A stretch of 64,000 bases of DNA from Lutibacter sp. Hel_I_33_5 (GCF_007827455.1 NZ_VISM01000001.1:434001-498000), one strand, 5' to 3'. Shown: positions 34,775 through 45,063, counted from the stretch's first letter. The notes: a model not told the origin generated them from the letters alone. Numbers and translations are program-made.

Positions 34775-37245
34775 TATTTCTTAGGCTTAAAAAATCCTAA
34801 AACTTTAGAAAACATTGATTTTTTGACTTCATTTTCATGATATCCATTACCATATTTCCCATAACCATATCCGTAGCCATAACCATATCCGTAGCCATAA
34901 CCATATCCGTAACCATATTTACTTTTAATAGAGAAATCATTTAAAACATAACTAATATTAGAGACTTCTTTATTACTATATTTATCATCAATCATTTTCA
35001 TCATTCCTTTTTCAGAATAGCCTTGACGGATTACATAAATGATTGCATCTGAATATTTAAATAATTCCAAAGCATCAGAAACCAAACCAATAGGCGGTGT
35101 ATCTATAATTACGTAATCATAGTTTTCTTTTAAATGCTTCATCATATTATCTGCATTCTTATTTAAAAGCAATTCAGATGGGTTTGGTGGAATTGGCCCA
35201 GATAATATAATGTCTAAATTAGGAACTTTTGTTTTACTAGTAACCTCATCAATCGTTTTTTGATTAATTAAATAATTAACAACCCCAACATCATTGGTTA
35301 AATCGAAATCTGAATAAATTTTTGGTTTTCTTAAATCTAACCCTACTAAAATAACTTTTTTTCCACTCAAAGCAAATACAGTTGCCATATTAATAGAAAT
35401 CATCGTTTTCCCTTCTCCGCTTACAGAAGAAGTCAATACCAACGTTTTAGAATCATTTTTAGCTTCATCATTACTTTTAAAAAGAAACTGAATATTAGAC
35501 CTTAAGGCTCTAAAAGATTCAGCCACAGAAGATTTAGGTCGTTCGAAAACAGCTAAATTATTTTTTCCTGTATTTCTACCAATCACCCCTAAAACAGGAA
35601 TTCTATAATTGTTTTCAATTTCTTCTACTGTATGTATTTTATTGTCTAATAACTCTCTTATTACAATATAAACTAGAGGCAGAATTACACCGAATATTAA
35701 CGCTAGAATATAATTAAATTGAGTTTGAGGATAAATAGCTCCTTGTCCTAAATCTTTTGCGGTATCAATGACCTTTACATCAGATACATTTGCTTTTATC
35801 GCGGTTCCAGCCTCATATCCTTTCTGTTTTAAATAATTATAATTAAGTTCTGATAAAGCAAAATTTCTTTGAAACTTGATTAAACCTTGTTCTTTTCTTG
35901 GGAGTTGTTTTAGTTTAGAATTTGAATCAGAAAGCCTTCTATTTAATCTAGTTTCTTTTCCTTTAATATTACTCCTTAAATCATTAATATTTTCTAATAA
36001 TACACTTCGAGAAATATTAATATCATTTTTTAGTTTTTTTATTGAAGGATGATTATCTGTTACAGATAACTTAGCTCTTTCTAAAAGTGCAGAATGCTGA
36101 ATTAAATTATTTACTTCAGTTGGAATTTTAGGATCAATAACGTCTAAAATGGCAGGTGCAGGAATAACCTGATCATATTTACTATTATTCTTTAAATAGG
36201 TTTCTAAACTATTATAATATCCCATTGCTTCAGAAAGCCTTCTTTTTTCATCATCGTATTTAGTTACTTCTTCAAATATTTTACCACCTTCTGCCGATAA
36301 ATCAAAAATGTTATTTTTTTGTCTATATGCTCCTAAATCTTTTTCATACCCATCCAGCTTCCTTGATTCTTCCCTAAATAAGGTATCTATATAATCTCTA
36401 GTACTTACAGCATATTCTATCTTTTGAGCTTTTTTATCTCTAATTAAAACTTGAACTGTTTCATTAAGGTAATCAACAATTCTATTTTTATTAGAACCCT
36501 GTTTCTGAAGCTTTAACATAGATGCTCCACTAGCAATATCAGTTACTCTTAAATACCTATTACTACCAACGGTTCCATCAAAACTTTTAAAACGAATTAA
36601 ATACTCCTCACCAATTTCAAGTGATTTTTTAGTCTTTACTGTAAAATTTATATGTTCTGTATTAATAGACTCATTAATATAAAAATCTTGAGAAAAAGTT
36701 GGTGTCTCTGATTTTACATAAGCTACTGAATCTTTATCGTAAATTATAAGTGGATTTGATGATTCTGTATTAAAATCAAATGAAAGATTAAATTTATTAA
36801 AATCTATTGCTTTAATTTTAATTAACTTATTATATAATTGCGGTTTATCTGTCTGTAAATCAATTTTAAAGGGAGTTTTGCCATAAACATCTTCTTGCCT
36901 ATACTTTCCTTCTTTAAGATAATCTATATAAAACTGTAAACTTCTTACAACTTTTTCATTATGTGTTCTTGAAGTTAAAATTATTTTAGAAGTTTCTACC
37001 AAATCACTTGCACCACCCCAATTAAAAGCAATATTAGTTCCTGTAGAAAATAAAGGATTGTTTTCTTCCTTTACTGAAATTGTAGTATCTAAACTAAATA
37101 TTCTTTGCTGATATCCATTTACAAATTTGGCAATCATAAAAGCAATAAATAACGCTATTGCGAAAAGCTTCCAATAAGCAATAACCTTATATACATAAGA
37201 CTTTAAATCTATACTTACATTATTGTTATTATTGTTAGTACTCAT
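34774..37245 (-). CDS. Wzc-like polysaccharide co-polymerase with BY-kinase domain
   Basis: 823 residues. An N-terminal Wzz domain with two membrane helices (about 27-45 and 510-530) flanks a long coiled periplasmic part; the cytoplasmic BY-kinase shows VLTSSVSGEGKTMISINMA (Walker A), VILVGLDLRKPKI (A') and YVIIDTPPIGLVSDA (B). The tail is a Tyr-Gly repeat with 12 Tyr, the autophosphorylation cluster. Together with the Wza-like gene it controls chain length and export of a capsule or exopolysaccharide. Five bases separate it from that gene. Confidence 0.94.
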   Translation of the reverse strand: MSTNNNNNNVSIDLKSYVYKVIAYWKLFAIALFIAFMIAKFVNGYQQRIFSLDTTISVKEENNPLFSTGTNIAFNWGGASDLVETSKIILTSRTHNEKVVRSLQFYIDYLKEGKYRQEDVYGKTPFKIDLQTDKPQLYNKLIKIKAIDFNKFNLSFDFNTESSNPLIIYDKDSVAYVKSETPTFSQDFYINESINTEHINFTVKTKKSLEIGEEYLIRFKSFDGTVGSNRYLRVTDIASGASMLKLQKQGSNKNRIVDYLNETVQVLIRDKKAQKIEYAVSTRDYIDTLFREESRKLDGYEKDLGAYRQKNNIFDLSAEGGKIFEEVTKYDDEKRRLSEAMGYYNSLETYLKNNSKYDQVIPAPAILDVIDPKIPTEVNNLIQHSALLERAKLSVTDNHPSIKKLKNDINISRSVLLENINDLRSNIKGKETRLNRRLSDSNSKLKQLPRKEQGLIKFQRNFALSELNYNYLKQKGYEAGTAIKANVSDVKVIDTAKDLGQGAIYPQTQFNYILALIFGVILPLVYIVIRELLDNKIHTVEEIENNYRIPVLGVIGRNTGKNNLAVFERPKSSVAESFRALRSNIQFLFKSNDEAKNDSKTLVLTSSVSGEGKTMISINMATVFALSGKKVILVGLDLRKPKIYSDFDLTNDVGVVNYLINQKTIDEVTSKTKVPNLDIILSGPIPPNPSELLLNKNADNMMKHLKENYDYVIIDTPPIGLVSDALELFKYSDAIIYVIRQGYSEKGMMKMIDDKYSNKEVSNISYVLNDFSIKSKYGYGYGYGYGYGYGYGYGYGKYGNGYHENEVKKSMFSKVLGFFKPKK
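34858..34917 (-). repeat. In-gene 18-bp minisatellite coding (Tyr-Gly)10
   Basis: Ten consecutive Tyr-Gly codon pairs are written as an 18-base unit (TATGGTTATGGCTACGGA) repeated about 3.3 times. Such near-identical repeats can change copy number by slippage, adding or removing autophosphorylation tyrosines in steps of three. Confidence 0.9.
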
Positions 37246-37249
37246 ATAA

Positions 37250-38056
37250 TTATAAATTTCTAACTAATAAAATTGTTGAAGTTACTAATGAAAACACTGA
37301 CAATAAAGTGGTTAAACTTTGTAAACCAGTTGTTCCAGTTCCTAAAGACTTTTGTTTTATAGGCGTGACATTTATTATATCATTAGGTTTAATATAAAAC
37401 AAATCTGAATCTAAAGCATCTACTTTTGTTAAGTCAATCGTAAAAACTTTATTTCCTTCTATAGATTTTCTATAAATCTTAACTTCTTTTCGGTTCCCTA
37501 CTAAAGTAATATCACCAGAAAAAGCAATGGCATCAAAAATAGTTACATGATTTTGGTAAATAACTTTTGGACCAGGATTCTCAATCTCTCCAATTACATT
37601 GAATTTAATTCCAGCCAGTTTTACTGTCACAAAAACATCGTTTTTATCTTTAAACATTTTCCACAGCTCTTTTTCTAGTTTCTTTCTAACTTCTACTGTG
37701 GTATAACCTAAAACATTCATCTCTCCCAAATACGGCAATCTAATATTACCTTTATTATCTACTGAATACCCTCTTAAATAACCTTCTCCACTATTAAATG
37801 ATTGATTACCTCCATTTCCTCCAGAATTATTCTGAGTATTACTGTTCTTTGAAAACATTTTCACTAAATCTTCATCAACAGCATTTATCTCTATAAATAT
37901 AGCATCTTCAACCTGCAATCTATATGGGGTATTATTTAATTTACGAATTTCTCTTTCATTTTGTGGAGTTCCTTGTAAATATGTCAAATCTTTATTGGGT
38001 ACACAACCAACAAAAACAGACAAAAGAAGCACAAGCAATACTATTTTTTTCATCAT
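37250..38056 (-). CDS. Wza-like polysaccharide export lipoprotein
   Basis: 268 residues (first of two adjacent ATGs). Lipobox VFVGCVPNK. The Poly_export domain (YRLQVEDAIFIEINAVDEDLV ... RGYSVDNKGNIRLPYLGEMNVLGYTTVEV) is followed by an SLBB segment (VTVKLAGIKFNVIGEIENPGPK) and a C-terminal hydrophobic helix (LLSVFSLVTSTILLVRNL), as in Bacteroidota Wza proteins. It forms the outer-membrane export channel with the co-polymerase downstream. The stretch NSNTQNNSGGNGGNQ is a low-complexity insert. Confidence 0.92.
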   Translation of the reverse strand: MMKKIVLLVLLLSVFVGCVPNKDLTYLQGTPQNEREIRKLNNTPYRLQVEDAIFIEINAVDEDLVKMFSKNSNTQNNSGGNGGNQSFNSGEGYLRGYSVDNKGNIRLPYLGEMNVLGYTTVEVRKKLEKELWKMFKDKNDVFVTVKLAGIKFNVIGEIENPGPKVIYQNHVTIFDAIAFSGDITLVGNRKEVKIYRKSIEGNKVFTIDLTKVDALDSDLFYIKPNDIINVTPIKQKSLGTGTTGLQSLTTLLSVFSLVTSTILLVRNL

Positions 38057-38144
38057 TAAGAAAAAGGATTAATTACACAAATATACTTTTTATGACTGTA
38101 TTAGTATAATTTTTATTTTAATTTCGTTTTTATTATCAAAATTG

Positions 38145-38924
38145 ATGTTTTACCAACACATTCAGTATTTAAAATTTTTAACAAAATCTACCAATCAACA
38201 TGGGGTACACTCTCCATTTGTTTATAATTTAGTAACTCTATCTTTATATAAAAAAACGGATGCAAAAACTTTAAATGAGCATACATTATTTAAAAAAGGA
38301 CTTTTAAATAATAAAAACTTCATCAATGTAACAGATTTTGGTTCGGGTTCAAAAATATTTAAAAGTGAAAAAAGACAGGTTTCTAAAATTGCGAAAATTG
38401 CAGGAATTTCAAATAAAAAAACTCAATTATTAATTAAATTAATAACATATTTTAAACCTGAAAACGTTTTAGAAATTGGTACTTCTCTCGGAATTGGTAC
38501 AACTGCAATTCATTTAGCTAATCCAAAAAACAATATTATAACTTTAGAAGGTTGCCCTGAAACAAGTAAGGTTGCTAAAAATCAATTTGAAAAATTCGAG
38601 TATAAAAACATTGATTTAATAACTGGCGATTTTTCTCAAACGCTACCAGAAGTTACAAAAGACAAAATGTTTGATTGTATTTACTTTGATGGAAATCATA
38701 CTAAAAAAGCAACGCTACATTATTTCAATGAATGCATAAAAACAACTAATAATTACTCTTTCTTCATTTTTGATGATATTTATTGGAACTCAGAAATGCA
38801 GGAAGCATGGAAAGAAATAAAAAATCATCCAAAGGTAACTGTTACTGTGGATGTTTTTTATTTTGGAGTTGTTTTCTTCAGAAAAGAACAAGCCAAAGAA
38901 CATTTTAAAGTTAGAGTTTTATAA
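38145..38924 (+). CDS. Class I SAM-dependent methyltransferase (O-methyltransferase-like)
   Basis: 260 residues from the ATG at 38145 (the preceding TTG is rejected). The N-terminus QHGVHSPFVYNLVTLSLY is typical of a flavobacterial family; the Rossmann motif is VLEIGTSLGIGTTAIHLA, with FDCIYFDGNHTKKATLHYF and FFIFDDIYWNSEM, as in catechol-type O-methyltransferases. The substrate is unknown. Divergent from the export operon, so it could be envelope-related, but this is only positional. Confidence 0.85.
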   Translation: MFYQHIQYLKFLTKSTNQHGVHSPFVYNLVTLSLYKKTDAKTLNEHTLFKKGLLNNKNFINVTDFGSGSKIFKSEKRQVSKIAKIAGISNKKTQLLIKLITYFKPENVLEIGTSLGIGTTAIHLANPKNNIITLEGCPETSKVAKNQFEKFEYKNIDLITGDFSQTLPEVTKDKMFDCIYFDGNHTKKATLHYFNECIKTTNNYSFFIFDDIYWNSEMQEAWKEIKNHPKVTVTVDVFYFGVVFFRKEQAKEHFKVRVL

Positions 38925-38963
38925 AATAGGGAACTGTTTATTCGTTTAATTGTAAAAAGGCAA

Positions 38964-39015
38964 ACTCTGCAACTTTGAAACTTTGTAACTTTGTAACTTT
39001 GCTACTTTACAACTC
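38964..39015 (+). repeat. ACTTTGNA octamer tandem repeat
   Basis: Six and a half imperfect copies of an eight-base unit: ACTCTGCA, ACTTTGAA, ACTTTGTA, ACTTTGTA, ACTTTGCT, ACTTTACA, ACTC. It fills the gap in front of the adenosyltransferase ATG (39021). I recall similar AACTTTG strings in intergenic DNA of related genomes; not verified. Confidence 0.85.
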
Positions 39016-39020
39016 ATAAA

Positions 39021-39596
39021 ATGAAAATATATACTAAAACAGGAGATAAAGGAACCACTGCATTATTTGGAGGAACACGAGTAAAAAAACATCATTTACG
39101 TATAGAAAGTTACGGAACCGTTGATGAATTGAATTCTTATATTGGGTTAATAAAAGATCAGGATATAAGTTCTGAAATTAAAAATTCATTATTAAAAATT
39201 CAAAATGAACTTTTTACTTTAGGAGCCATGTTGGCAACTCCACCAGAAAAAGAAACCTTAAAAAACGGAAAAAAACGATTAAACATTCCTAAAGTTGAAG
39301 AAAATTCAATTCAATTTTTAGAAAATGAAATCGACAAAATGAATGAAGAACTTCCTCAAATGACTCATTTTATACTTCCTGGAGGACATCAAACGGTGTC
39401 ATTCTGTCACATCGCTAGATGTGTTTGCAGACGTGCTGAACGTTTATCTGTCGCTCTAAATGATAGCGAAACTGTAAATGAAGATATATTAATCTATTTA
39501 AACCGACTTTCTGACTATCTTTTTGTGTTGGCACGAAAATTGTCTAAAGACTTATCAGTAGAGGAAATCAAATGGATTCCTAAGAAAAATAAGTAA
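39021..39596 (+). CDS. Cob(I)alamin adenosyltransferase, PduO type
   Basis: 191 residues. ATP-binding N-terminus KIYTKTGDKGTTALFGGTRV, SYGTVDELNSYIGL, and the later RRAERLSVALNDSE motif identify a PduO/MMAB-type enzyme that adds the adenosyl group to cobalamin. It supplies coenzyme B12 for enzymes and possibly for the CarH-like photoreceptor at 19.3-20.2 kb. An octamer repeat occupies its leader, so any promoter must overlap that repeat. Confidence 0.94.
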   Translation: MKIYTKTGDKGTTALFGGTRVKKHHLRIESYGTVDELNSYIGLIKDQDISSEIKNSLLKIQNELFTLGAMLATPPEKETLKNGKKRLNIPKVEENSIQFLENEIDKMNEELPQMTHFILPGGHQTVSFCHIARCVCRRAERLSVALNDSETVNEDILIYLNRLSDYLFVLARKLSKDLSVEEIKWIPKKNK

Positions 39597-39634
39597 GTTC
39601 TTTCTTTATTGATTTTATATTTCTTAAAAAAGAC

Positions 39635-39664
39635 TTGCATAATTCAGCAAAAAAATTATTTTTG
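39635..39664 (+). promoter_or_regulatory. Canonical Bacteroidota promoter for the DUF2795 gene
   Basis: TTG at 39635-39637, a 19-base spacer and TATTTTTG at 39657-39664 fit the TTTG-N19-TAnnTTTG consensus. It is the best full promoter seen in the window. Confidence 0.7.
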
Positions 39665-39685
39665 CACAAAATTAAACAGTAAGAA

Positions 39686-39907
39686 ATGTATTGGACACTA
39701 GAATTAGCATCTTATTTAGCAGATGCACCCTGGCCAGCAACAAAAGATGAGTTAATAGATTACGCTATTAGAACAGGAGCTCCATTAGAAGTTGTAGAAA
39801 ACCTACAAGATATCGAGGATGAAGGAGACTCATATGACTCAATCATAGAGATTTGGCCAGACTATCCGACCGAAGATGATTATCTTTGGAACGAAGATGA
39901 ATATTAA
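39686..39907 (+). CDS. DUF2795 protein
   Basis: 73 residues. YWTLELASYLADAPWPATKDELIDYAIRTGAPLEVVENLQDIEDEG is the DUF2795 pattern: a small helical domain with a conserved Trp-Pro turn and an acidic tail (IIEIWPDYPTEDDYLWNEDEY). Members are widespread in Bacteroidota as single small genes of unknown role. A canonical promoter and a terminator frame it, so it is a one-gene transcript, often found beside secA. Confidence 0.88.
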   Translation: MYWTLELASYLADAPWPATKDELIDYAIRTGAPLEVVENLQDIEDEGDSYDSIIEIWPDYPTEDDYLWNEDEY

Positions 39908-39927
39908 AAACAATAATTAAAAAATAT

Positions 39928-39954
39928 AAAAGTCTCAATTGAGGCTTTTTTTTT
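39928..39954 (+). terminator. Terminator after the DUF2795 gene
   Basis: AAAAGTCTCAA/TTGAGGCTTTT stem (one T-G pair) followed by a T run. The 110 bases to secA hold only AT-rich sequence; no consensus promoter was picked out. Confidence 0.85.
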
Positions 39955-40070
39955 GGTATTTTTAAAAATTAAATAAAAAGAAAAATAGGCTAGCAAACAT
40001 TCTTGTTAATTAGCTGAATAACAATATTATAAGTCAATTTTTAAAATTGATAAAATAGCATACTTGAAAA

Positions 40071-43000
40071 ATGAGCATACTAAATTCAATCATCAAAGTT
40101 TTTGTTGGAGATAAACAAAAAAAAGATCTTAAAATATTACAACCAATAGTTGAAAAAGTAAACACCTTTGAAACTACCATTAGAAGTTTATCTAACGATG
40201 AATTACGTGCGAAAACTGGAGAATTTAAAAATAAATTAAAAGAGGCTACCAAAGAAATAGATGATAAAGTATCTACTTTAGAAGAAGAAGCAAAAACTGC
40301 AAATATTGATCGACAAGAAGATATTTATGCAGAAATTGATACTTTAAAAGATGATGCCTATAAAATTTCTGAAGAAATTTTAGACAGCATAATGCCAGAA
40401 GCTTTTGCTGTTATTAAAGAAACTGCAAAACGTTTTGTAGATAATGTAGAAGTTGAAGTTACCGCTACTCCTTTAGATAGAGAATTATCAGGAGTCCATG
40501 AGCACGTTTCTCTTGATGGTGATTTAGCATATTGGGCAAACTCTTGGGATGCCGCAGGAAAACCTATTACATGGGATATGATCCATTATGATGTGCAGTT
40601 AATTGGTGGTTCTGTTTTACATCAAGGAAAAATTGCTGAGATGATGACTGGTGAAGGAAAAACGTTAGTTTCTACCCTACCCGTTTACTTAAATGCATTG
40701 ACTGGAAATGGAGTGCATGTAGTAACCGTAAATGATTATTTAGCAAAACGTGATAAAGCATGGATGGCTCCTATTTTTGAGTTCCATGGATTAAGTACAG
40801 ACTGTATCGATTATCACCAACCCAATTCAGACGCACGTAGAAAAGCCTATAATGCAGATATTACTTACGGAACAAACAATGAATTTGGATTCGATTATTT
40901 GCGTGATAATATGGCGAATTCTAAAGAAGATTTAGTACAAAGAGCTCCAAATTATGCAATTATTGATGAGGTAGATTCAGTATTAATTGATGATGCTAGA
41001 ACGCCTTTAATAATTTCTGGGCCAATACCACAAGGAGATAGACACGAATTTAACGATTTAAAACCATTAGTAAACGAAATTGTTTCACTGCAAAGTAAGC
41101 ATTTAGTGAGTGTTTTAGCTGAAGCTAAAAAATTAATTGCAGATGGAAATACTAAAGACGGAGGATTCTTATTATTAAGAGTTTTTAGAGGTTTACCTAA
41201 AAATAAAGCTTTAATTAAGTTTTTATCTCAAGAAGGTATAAAACAAACGTTACAAAAAACCGAGAATTTTTATATGGCAGACAACAATAAGTTGATGCCA
41301 GAAGTAGATGAAGATTTGTACTTTGTTATAGAAGAAAAAAATAATCAAATTGATTTAACTGATAAGGGAATTGCACATTTATCTGAAAAAACAGGAAATG
41401 AAACTTTCTTTGTATTACCAGATATTGGTGTGAAAATTGGTGAAATTGATACAGCTGAAACCACTCCAGAAGAAAAAGCTGCTGAGAAAGAAGAATTATA
41501 CAAAGACTTCAGCATTAAAAGTGAACGTATTCATACCATGAATCAACTTTTAAAAGCATATACGGTTTTTGAAAAAGATGTGGAGTATGTTGTGATGGAG
41601 AACAAAGTAATGATTGTTGACGAACAAACTGGTCGTATTATGGACGGTCGTCGTTATTCAGATGGATTACATCAAGCAATTGAAGCAAAAGAAGATGTTA
41701 AGATTGAAGATGCAACACAAACTTTTGCTACCGTAACGTTACAAAATTACTTTAGAATGTATCGTAAGTTATCTGGAATGACAGGTACTGCAATTACTGA
41801 AGCTGGTGAATTATGGGAAATTTACAAATTAGATGTTGTAGAAATTCCAACTAACAAACCAATTCAGAGAGACGATAAAGAAGATTTAGTCTATAAAACT
41901 GCTCGTGAAAAATATAATGCAGTTATTGAAGATATTGTAAAACTTGTTGATGAAAAACGTCCAGTTTTAGTAGGTACAACTTCTGTAGAGATATCAGAAT
42001 TATTAGGTAGAATGTTACAAATGCGTAAAATTCCACATAATATTTTAAATGCAAAATTACACAAACGTGAAGCTGATGTTGTTGCCGAAGCAGGTAAACC
42101 AGGTGTTGTAACTATTGCAACAAATATGGCAGGTCGTGGAACAGATATTAAATTATCTGACGACGTAAAAGATGCTGGTGGATTAGCAATTGTTGGTACA
42201 GAAAGGCATGATTCAAGACGTGTAGACAGGCAGCTACGTGGTAGAGCCGGTAGACAAGGAGATGTTGGGTCAACGCAGTTTTATGTTGCCTTAGACGATA
42301 ATTTAATGCGTTTATTTGGTTCTGATAGAATTGCAAAAATGATGGATAGAATGGGATTAAAAGATGGTGAAGTTATTCAGCATTCTATGATTTCTAAATC
42401 TATTGAACGTGCGCAAAAGAAAGTTGAAGAAAATAACTTTGGAACAAGAAAACGTTTGTTAGAATATGATGACATCATGAATTCTCAACGTGAATTTGTG
42501 TACAAAAGAAGACGTAACGCTCTAGATGGTAAACGTCTACAAGTTGATATTGCGAACATGATTTATGAAACATGTGAATCTATTATCAATCAAAATAAAT
42601 TAAATAAAGATTTTCAGAACTTTGAATTTGAGTTAATTCGTTTTTCTTCGATGACCTCTCCTTTTTCTGAAGAAGAATTTGAGCAATTATCTGAAAAAGA
42701 AATTACAGACAAATTATACGATATTGTTACAGAACATTATAAAAATAAAATCGAAAGAAATGCTGTTTTAGCATATCCTGTTATTAAAGATGTTTATGAA
42801 AATGAAGGTGACAAATATGAGCGAATTGTAGTTCCGTTTACAGATGGCGTAAAATCTTTACAAGTTGTTACTAACTTAAAAGATGCCTATGAAAGTGAAG
42901 GGAAATCGTTAATTACAGATTTTGAGAAAAACATCACCTTAGCAATTATTGATGAAAATTGGAAAGATCATTTACGTAAAATGGATGAATTAAAACATTC

Positions 43001-43400
43001 TGTACAAAATGCATCGTATGAACAAAAAGACCCGTTATTAATCTATAAGTTTGAAGCTTTTGAATTATTTAAAGTTACTGTAGATCAGATAAATAAAGAG
43101 GTGTTGTCGTTCTTATTTAAAGGTGAATTACCATCGCAAGATTCTAGTCAAATTTCTGAAGCGCGTCAGCAAAAAAGAGAAAAATTGAATACCAGTAAAG
43201 CGGATGTTCAAAATTCTACAGAACAAGCTATTCAGAATTCTAGACAACAAGAACCAGTTGAAACTATAGTTCGTGAACAACCAAAAATTGGTAGAAACGA
43301 ACGTGTTACTATTAAAAATGTAATGAGCGGTGAGGAAAAAGAAGTGAAATTTAAACAAGCCATCCCTTTAATTGAAAAAGGTGAATGGGTTTTGAAATAA
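40071..43400 (+). CDS. secA: Preprotein translocase ATPase SecA
   Basis: 1109 residues, the long Bacteroidota form. NBD1 Walker A MMTGEGKT at residues 191-198, [19 protein letters not shown], a lineage-specific insertion of roughly 180 residues after it, NBD2 [15 protein letters not shown] and [13 protein letters not shown], and helical [18 protein letters not shown]. The C-terminus ([32 protein letters not shown]) replaces the zinc-binding SEC-C tail and lacks its cysteines, as usual for this phylum. SecA drives secretion through SecYEG. Confidence 0.97.
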   Translation: MSILNSIIKVFVGDKQKKDLKILQPIVEKVNTFETTIRSLSNDELRAKTGEFKNKLKEATKEIDDKVSTLEEEAKTANIDRQEDIYAEIDTLKDDAYKISEEILDSIMPEAFAVIKETAKRFVDNVEVEVTATPLDRELSGVHEHVSLDGDLAYWANSWDAAGKPITWDMIHYDVQLIGGSVLHQGKIAEMMTGEGKTLVSTLPVYLNALTGNGVHVVTVNDYLAKRDKAWMAPIFEFHGLSTDCIDYHQPNSDARRKAYNADITYGTNNEFGFDYLRDNMANSKEDLVQRAPNYAIIDEVDSVLIDDARTPLIISGPIPQGDRHEFNDLKPLVNEIVSLQSKHLVSVLAEAKKLIADGNTKDGGFLLLRVFRGLPKNKALIKFLSQEGIKQTLQKTENFYMADNNKLMPEVDEDLYFVIEEKNNQIDLTDKGIAHLSEKTGNETFFVLPDIGVKIGEIDTAETTPEEKAAEKEELYKDFSIKSERIHTMNQLLKAYTVFEKDVEYVVMENKVMIVDEQTGRIMDGRRYSDGLHQAIEAKEDVKIEDATQTFATVTLQNYFRMYRKLSGMTGTAITEAGELWEIYKLDVVEIPTNKPIQRDDKEDLVYKTAREKYNAVIEDIVKLVDEKRPVLVGTTSVEISELLGRMLQMRKIPHNILNAKLHKREADVVAEAGKPGVVTIATNMAGRGTDIKLSDDVKDAGGLAIVGTERHDSRRVDRQLRGRAGRQGDVGSTQFYVALDDNLMRLFGSDRIAKMMDRMGLKDGEVIQHSMISKSIERAQKKVEENNFGTRKRLLEYDDIMNSQREFVYKRRRNALDGKRLQVDIANMIYETCESIINQNKLNKDFQNFEFELIRFSSMTSPFSEEEFEQLSEKEITDKLYDIVTEHYKNKIERNAVLAYPVIKDVYENEGDKYERIVVPFTDGVKSLQVVTNLKDAYESEGKSLITDFEKNITLAIIDENWKDHLRKMDELKHSVQNASYEQKDPLLIYKFEAFELFKVTVDQINKEVLSFLFKGELPSQDSSQISEARQQKREKLNTSKADVQNSTEQAIQNSRQQEPVETIVREQPKIGRNERVTIKNVMSGEEKEVKFKQAIPLIEKGEWVLK

Positions 43401-43428
43401 AAACTAATATTATACTATTACAATTTTT

Positions 43429-43464
43429 CAGAGATTACTTTATTATAAATTGAAGTAATCTCTG
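43429..43464. terminator. Hairpin between convergent secA and gap
   Basis: A perfect 12-bp stem (CAGAGATTACTT and AAGTAATCTCTG) encloses a 12-base loop. It lies between two convergent stops but has no T run directly after the stem on either strand, so it may protect 3' ends rather than end transcription by itself. Confidence 0.6.
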
Positions 43465-43477
43465 GGAGTATTAAATT

Positions 43478-44920
43478 CTAATAATACGTATACCTTCTCA
43501 CTTTTGCAATATGTTTTGCTAATCGCATTACTTGATGCGAGTATCCGTATTCGTTATCATACCAAACATAAATTACAATCGTATTTCCATCTGTAATGGT
43601 TGCTTTACTATCAAAAATTGAAGGTGCTGTTGTTCCAATAATATCGGAAGAAACTAATTCGTTATCGATTGAATATTTTATTTGTTCTACCAAATCGCCT
43701 TCTAAAGCATATTTCTTTATGATTGAATTTATATTATCTACGGTTACATTTTGATGTAATTGTAAATTTAAAATAGCTAGAGATCCATTTGGCACTGGAA
43801 CTCTAATTGCGTTAGATGTCAATTTACCTTCTAAAGCGGGTAATGCTTTTGCTACTGCTTTTCCTGCTCCAGTTTCTGTAATCACCATATTTAAAGCAGC
43901 AGCTCTACCTCTACGGTATTTACTATGCATATTATCTACTAAATTCTGATCATTAGTATACGCATGGATGGTTTCTAAATGCCCTTTTTTAATTCCAAAA
44001 TTATCTTCTAACACCTTTAAAATTGGTGTAATCGCATTTGTTGTACAAGAAGCTGCAGAGAAAATATCAACATTGTCTGGATTATTATCTAAATGATTTA
44101 CTCCATGAACAATATTTGGAATTCCTTTCCCTGGTGCTGTTAATAAAACCTTACTAGCTCCATTTGGAACTAAATGTCTTGACAATGCTTCTTTATCTCT
44201 AAAAGCTCCTGTATTATCAATAATTAACGCATCATTAATTCCGTATGTTGTATAATCAATATCTTCTGGTTGATTTGCAGAAATCATATATACAGTAGTT
44301 CCGTTTATGATTAATGCATTATTTTCTACATCAGTTTGTACGGTTCCTAAAAAATCTCCATGTACAGAATCGATACTTAATAAAGAAGCTCTTTTTTCTA
44401 ACACAGTAGCATCAATTTTACCACGAGTCACTACCGCTCTTAAACGCAATTGAGACCCCTTCCCCATTTTAATCATAAGTTCGCGAGCTAACAAACGTCC
44501 GATTCTACCAAAACCATACAATACAACATCTTTTGGCTCAACGTTTTTAGTAGTATCAATATTTTTTAGTTGCTTTTTCACAAAATCAACTTTATCAGTA
44601 CAGTTTGAAGGATTTAAATAGCATTCGTAAGCCAACTTACCAATATCTAATTTTGAAGCTGGCAATTCTATTTGCTGAACAGCTTGTGCAATTTCTAACG
44701 CATCTTGAATTGTAATTGGTTTTGCAACAAATTCTTTTGCGTAATTAATTAAGTTTAAAACTTCACTAGCTCTTTTGTCTACCAAAGGGTTTCTAAACAA
44801 CACCAACTCAATTGACTTATCATACCACAAATCATGTATGATATTGATAAACTCAACTGTATCGCGTCTAGTTTGTGCTTGATTAACAACTTCTTTTTCG
44901 TAATTTATAATTGTTGACAT
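43478..44920 (-). CDS. gap: Glyceraldehyde-3-phosphate dehydrogenase, long form
   Basis: 480 residues, with an N-terminal extension of about 130 residues typical of Bacteroidota GAPDH. NAD domain starts VVLYGFGRIGRLLAREL; catalytic cysteine in SAASCTTNAITP, then THAYTNDQNLVDNMHSKYRRGRAAALNM and WYDNEYGYSHQVMRL. It catalyses the central phosphorylating step of glycolysis or gluconeogenesis. A TAnnTTTG box and a 16-bp palindrome lie upstream and may regulate it. Confidence 0.95.
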   Translation of the reverse strand: MSTIINYEKEVVNQAQTRRDTVEFINIIHDLWYDKSIELVLFRNPLVDKRASEVLNLINYAKEFVAKPITIQDALEIAQAVQQIELPASKLDIGKLAYECYLNPSNCTDKVDFVKKQLKNIDTTKNVEPKDVVLYGFGRIGRLLARELMIKMGKGSQLRLRAVVTRGKIDATVLEKRASLLSIDSVHGDFLGTVQTDVENNALIINGTTVYMISANQPEDIDYTTYGINDALIIDNTGAFRDKEALSRHLVPNGASKVLLTAPGKGIPNIVHGVNHLDNNPDNVDIFSAASCTTNAITPILKVLEDNFGIKKGHLETIHAYTNDQNLVDNMHSKYRRGRAAALNMVITETGAGKAVAKALPALEGKLTSNAIRVPVPNGSLAILNLQLHQNVTVDNINSIIKKYALEGDLVEQIKYSIDNELVSSDIIGTTAPSIFDSKATITDGNTIVIYVWYDNEYGYSHQVMRLAKHIAKVRRYTYY

Positions 44921-44953
44921 ACTAAAATTTTAAAATATCTATTATTTTTTTTG

Positions 44954-44961
44954 CAAAAGTA
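44954..44961 (-). promoter_or_regulatory. Probable -7 box of the gap promoter
   Basis: On the minus strand TACTTTTG fits TAnnTTTG, 33 bases before the gap ATG. The position of the -33 box falls in the palindrome at 44979-44994, where TTTCG is the nearest sequence. Confidence 0.5.
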
Positions 44962-44978
44962 TATCTTTTTTTTGATTC

Positions 44979-44994
44979 ACGAAATCGATTTCGT
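44979..44994. promoter_or_regulatory. 16-bp perfect palindrome overlapping the gap -33 region
   Basis: ACGAAATCGATTTCGT is identical to its reverse complement and covers the expected -33 position of the gap promoter. This is the classic location of an operator for a dimeric repressor. The regulator is unknown. Confidence 0.5.
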
Positions 44995-45011
44995 TAAATA
45001 TTTTATTCATA

Positions 45012-45040
45012 AAAAAACCTCAACTAAAAGTTGAGGTTTT
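45012..45040 (-). terminator. Terminator after the DegP-type protease gene
   Basis: A 10-bp stem AACCTCAACT / AGTTGAGGTT with an AAA loop, followed on the minus strand by a run of T, about 25 bases past the protease stop. Confidence 0.9.
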
Positions 45041-45063
45041 TAAATTTTAAAAAAATATATTTT

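Noticed and set aside
40071..43400. Extra length of SecA as a mobile insertion
   Set aside because: The insertion and lack of the zinc tail are normal for Bacteroidota SecA.
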